Part shown: positions 61,262-64,000 of the stretch, piece by piece
How the letters are laid out: each line of letters begins with the position of its first letter
Position numbering within the stretch: the first letter of the stretch is position 1
Origin: Trichoplax sp. H2
Taxonomy: Eukaryota > Placozoa > Uniplacotomia > Trichoplacea
Length of the DNA stretch: 64,000 nt
Assembly (NCBI GenBank): GCA_003344405.1
Contig: NOWV01000062.1
Location: 186,001 to 250,000 of the forward strand
Reading direction: 5' to 3'
Made by a program: the position numbers and the translations under genes
Notes under the pieces: model-generated
The model's input: only the letters and a program-made list of their open reading frames with translations
The model's database searches: none
What the model was told of the DNA's origin: nothing

Positions 61262-64000
61262 GTAAGTCCAACACCATTTAATTCATCCAGTACTGCATGC
61301 AGTGTGTAAATTGATGGAGGGGCAATGGATGCCATGTATAGGATAGATGTTAGCCAATTGGATCATTTTATGTTCTTGTTATGCTTACCCTTTATCAATC
61401 CCTTCATTGGATGATGTTTCCATTCAGCTTTACAAGTGATTTATAGGGTAGAGAGAGAGAGAGAGAGAGAATCAACATCTGTCCCATGGGTTGAGTCGAC
61501 GACAAGCGATGGAAATGCTGCAAAGCCAAATTACTGTAGATACTGTACGAGAGAGAGATCAATTAAAATTGTTGTACGACAGGCAAAATCCCATCGATTT
61601 GATGGTAGCATTGCTTACTTTCTCTGCCTTTCATCCAATCGTCATCATCATTCAATAGAGACAAGATATTCGTATGTAAAATTGACTTTCTTGCAACGAC
61701 CGTAAAACCCTCTTGCCTATGTTGTCATGGCTAGAACATGGCTACAACTGGACTTGTCTTGCTTCTTTTAGCCAGTGATTGAAGGGCAAAAAATAACGTA
61801 AAATGATGTCCATGATACAAAATGGAGGATGATGCATTCAATAGTCGACTCTTATCCATTACATTCGATCTCTTCTTCATCTTTTAAAGTACTCATTCAA
61901 GAAGCAGCTATTCAATGCCAGACACGATACTTGTAATAACATTTGTAGACACAAAGCGATCGCCTTCCAATCATTGACATACGATGCAAACTTACAACCA
62001 CACTTTCCATCCTACTTAAAACAACCCACAACAACCATTTGAATCATGATCCTGGTTAGGATATGTTGACCCTATAAATTTTTTCCATCTCCCTTGTGGA
62101 TGATAGAGAGCATGATAATAAATCAACCTTGCTTTCTTTTTCTCGACCTCATCCAAAGTTGAAAAAACTTTTTTTTGTCTGTTATGATGTATTATTTTGC
62201 TTATGCTACTCATAGAAATAGAGACAAGCGATCGTTGACAACATGGAGTTAGTAGAGTGGAAGAAAATTCCACTTTATCCATTATATGATCATCATGTCA
62301 AGAAATGATTGCACTCTTTTTTTTCCAACTCCTTGTTATCCATCGTGTATCCAAGCACAGGAGAAAAAAGCAATACAATTCAATCATTCCTAGATACAGT
62401 AGGTCCATAACTTGATTGCCACCATGTCTATCCAATGCTCCTAAAAGCAGACCTGAAGAAATAACCGATGCTCAACTTAAAACGATATCTGTGGCCGCTA
62501 GAGAAGAAATAGACAATAAATGACCATTCGACACAATTTCTACATCATATTTAGAATTGGCTAGAAAAAGATAAAATACATGGACCTAAAATAGTCGTCA
62601 ATAATCCTAGTGAGCCACACTCTGATGATCGTCAATCATTCTAGGACTGCAATAGGTAGCATTCAAAGTATTCAACTCCTTCTTCTATCTTTTCCGATCA
62701 TCTAATGTAAATAGATTAGGGGAAAAAATAAAAGTCATCATTTAATAATATTATTAGTATCATCATCATCAATATACTGTTATCCATCTTCAATTGCTAC
62801 TGGTGATGAAAGCCCAAATTTCCATCCATTCTAGGGAGAAAACCATGACCTCCTCTATCCCTATCTTCCCTAGTGCTAAACCAACACGACGAACCGCTAG
62901 CGATATTCGAAAATATTGAAACTGCCTATCCATCCATCTTGAGAAGATGAATCAACCAATAGATACTAGTTTACAATGGAATATTTTCGTATTCCAAGTC
63001 CATTAGTTTACGTGCTGACTGTGTCTTTCATTTATAGCCCAAGTCACATTCTCTAGTGCTATATTACGACGTTAAGAGGACAGCATTAGCAACATCTTGT
63101 TAATACAAAACATCAACGTTCTAAAAATGAATTCATCCTTCCTTTTTTCCGTATTTTTTAATCAATATTCTTCAGAGACTTTCGCTTTTTATCTAAACTC
63201 GACTACCCTAACTTGTTCTCTTGCTATTGCTATCTAACTAATACAATATATAACATGGTATCCAGATTGAAGTAAATTGCTGGCATAATCAAAGCATTGC
63301 CATGGCCCTAACTTCAATTCATTCATTTTATTACCTATTTTTACCATCATTGTACCATGATGATAAAATAACCCCCAAAATGGCCTTTCACATGATTGTA
63401 ATCTAATTTGAAAGGACAGTAAGACTTTTAGCCAGCTAAATAATTATCCCATCGATCATGATATAATTACATTTTATCAAATTGAATTTAATAACTCTAC
63501 CGCTGTAGTCCGGTAATAGACATTGTCCATCATCAAATACTTGATTCTATTTGAGTAAGATAGGGAAACAATATCCAACGTTGAATGAATCCTTTCCTAA
63601 TCAGGAGATGGAATTATTACTTCCACTTTCAAGTACAGAATTAGTTTATTTTAATAATCCCTTCGACGTTTATCATGGCCATCTTTTATCAAATACGTCG
63701 ACGGCGATGAATTGGATAATGTAGGAATAAGACATTGCCGTAGGATCGATGACTACCATACTCTATTCTGATTCATTCTAATGAAGGATCAAGTCTATTT
63801 TATTTCAACATCTTGTATTTACTGTAGGGTTAGGCTTTAGTTTTTCCTAGCCTAGCCAGAAAACATGAAAGTAAAACCAATTCAGTCTACCCGTCGGAGA
63901 CACTAATCTTATTCGGATCAAGACTTTTGAAGGAATTGATTTAGTAAACAAATTGGAAGAAATCAATATGGTCAAGACCATATTGATTTTACTTGATTTT
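61262..64000. other. KCTD first intron or 3' flank, no second exon found
   Basis: It starts with the donor GTAAGT. A (GA)n run lies at about 61449-61470. I searched by eye for the expected next BTB residues (GAYLIDRDP, YFGPVLNYLRHG) and saw none. A GTAGGGTTAGG telomere-like piece lies near 63826, and a 14-base inverted repeat at the window edge is listed separately. Confidence 0.5.
63960..63989. repeat. Perfect 14-base-pair inverted repeat at the window edge
   Basis: AAATCAATATGGTC (63960-63973) and GACCATATTGATTT (63976-63989) are perfect reverse complements separated by AA. With so short a spacer it is close to a perfect palindrome. It ends 11 bases before the window does. Confidence 0.9.

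Noticed and set aside
61039-61335. 98-codon minus-strand frame
   Set aside because: Lies opposite the KCTD exon, whose BTB motif is unmistakable on the plus strand.

Overview
The window is eukaryotic DNA from an animal. It is AT-rich, its one large gene is cut into 28 short exons by GT-AG introns of about 81-688 bases, and it carries a short run of the animal telomere repeat (TTAGGG). The gene content (a T-type calcium channel and a KCTD-type BTB protein), compact introns and base composition fit an early-branching animal such as a placozoan (Trichoplax or Hoilungia). That placement is inference; I could not compare it with any database.

Layout. Bases 1 to about 40.8 kb hold no gene I can support. 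No open frame there exceeds 99 codons. Much of the stretch is local, degenerate tandem duplication with units of about 85-400 bases: arrays near 1.3, 5.3, 6.1, 7.2-8.9, 12.6-13.5, 14.0-14.7, 15.9, 22.8-24.2, 27.3-28.5, 28.5-29.0, 33.2-33.8 and 35.4 kb. Two stretches, 25.4-26.3 kb and 29.3-29.7 kb, carry broken plus-strand frames that read like pieces of a rhodopsin-type receptor (TM5-TM7 and TM1-TM3). I report these as possible decayed GPCR copies with moderate to low confidence.

Bases 40,941-54,124 (plus strand) encode a complete four-domain voltage-gated calcium channel alpha-1 subunit of the Cav3 (T-type) class. All four S4 voltage sensors, all four pore loops (filter residues E-E-D-D), a helix-loop-helix gating-brake region in the I-II linker, and the cytoplasmic tail to the stop codon can be read. 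My exon model gives 2,047 residues. All junctions keep frame; the exon 1/2 junction and the start codon are the weak points, and the exon 20/21 join has a second possible solution.

Bases 54.1-61.1 kb are intergenic. They hold diverged duplications, several perfect hairpins, an interstitial telomere-like run at 58,281 and an eight-copy tandem array with a period of about 152-165 bases (59.27-60.48 kb). At 61,094 the first coding exon of a KCTD2/5/17-like BTB/T1 protein begins on the plus strand and ends at a clean donor at 61,262. I could not find its remaining exons before the window ends.

The two genes need not work together. The channel admits calcium at low voltage across the plasma membrane. 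The KCTD family members are cytoplasmic cullin-3 substrate adaptors.
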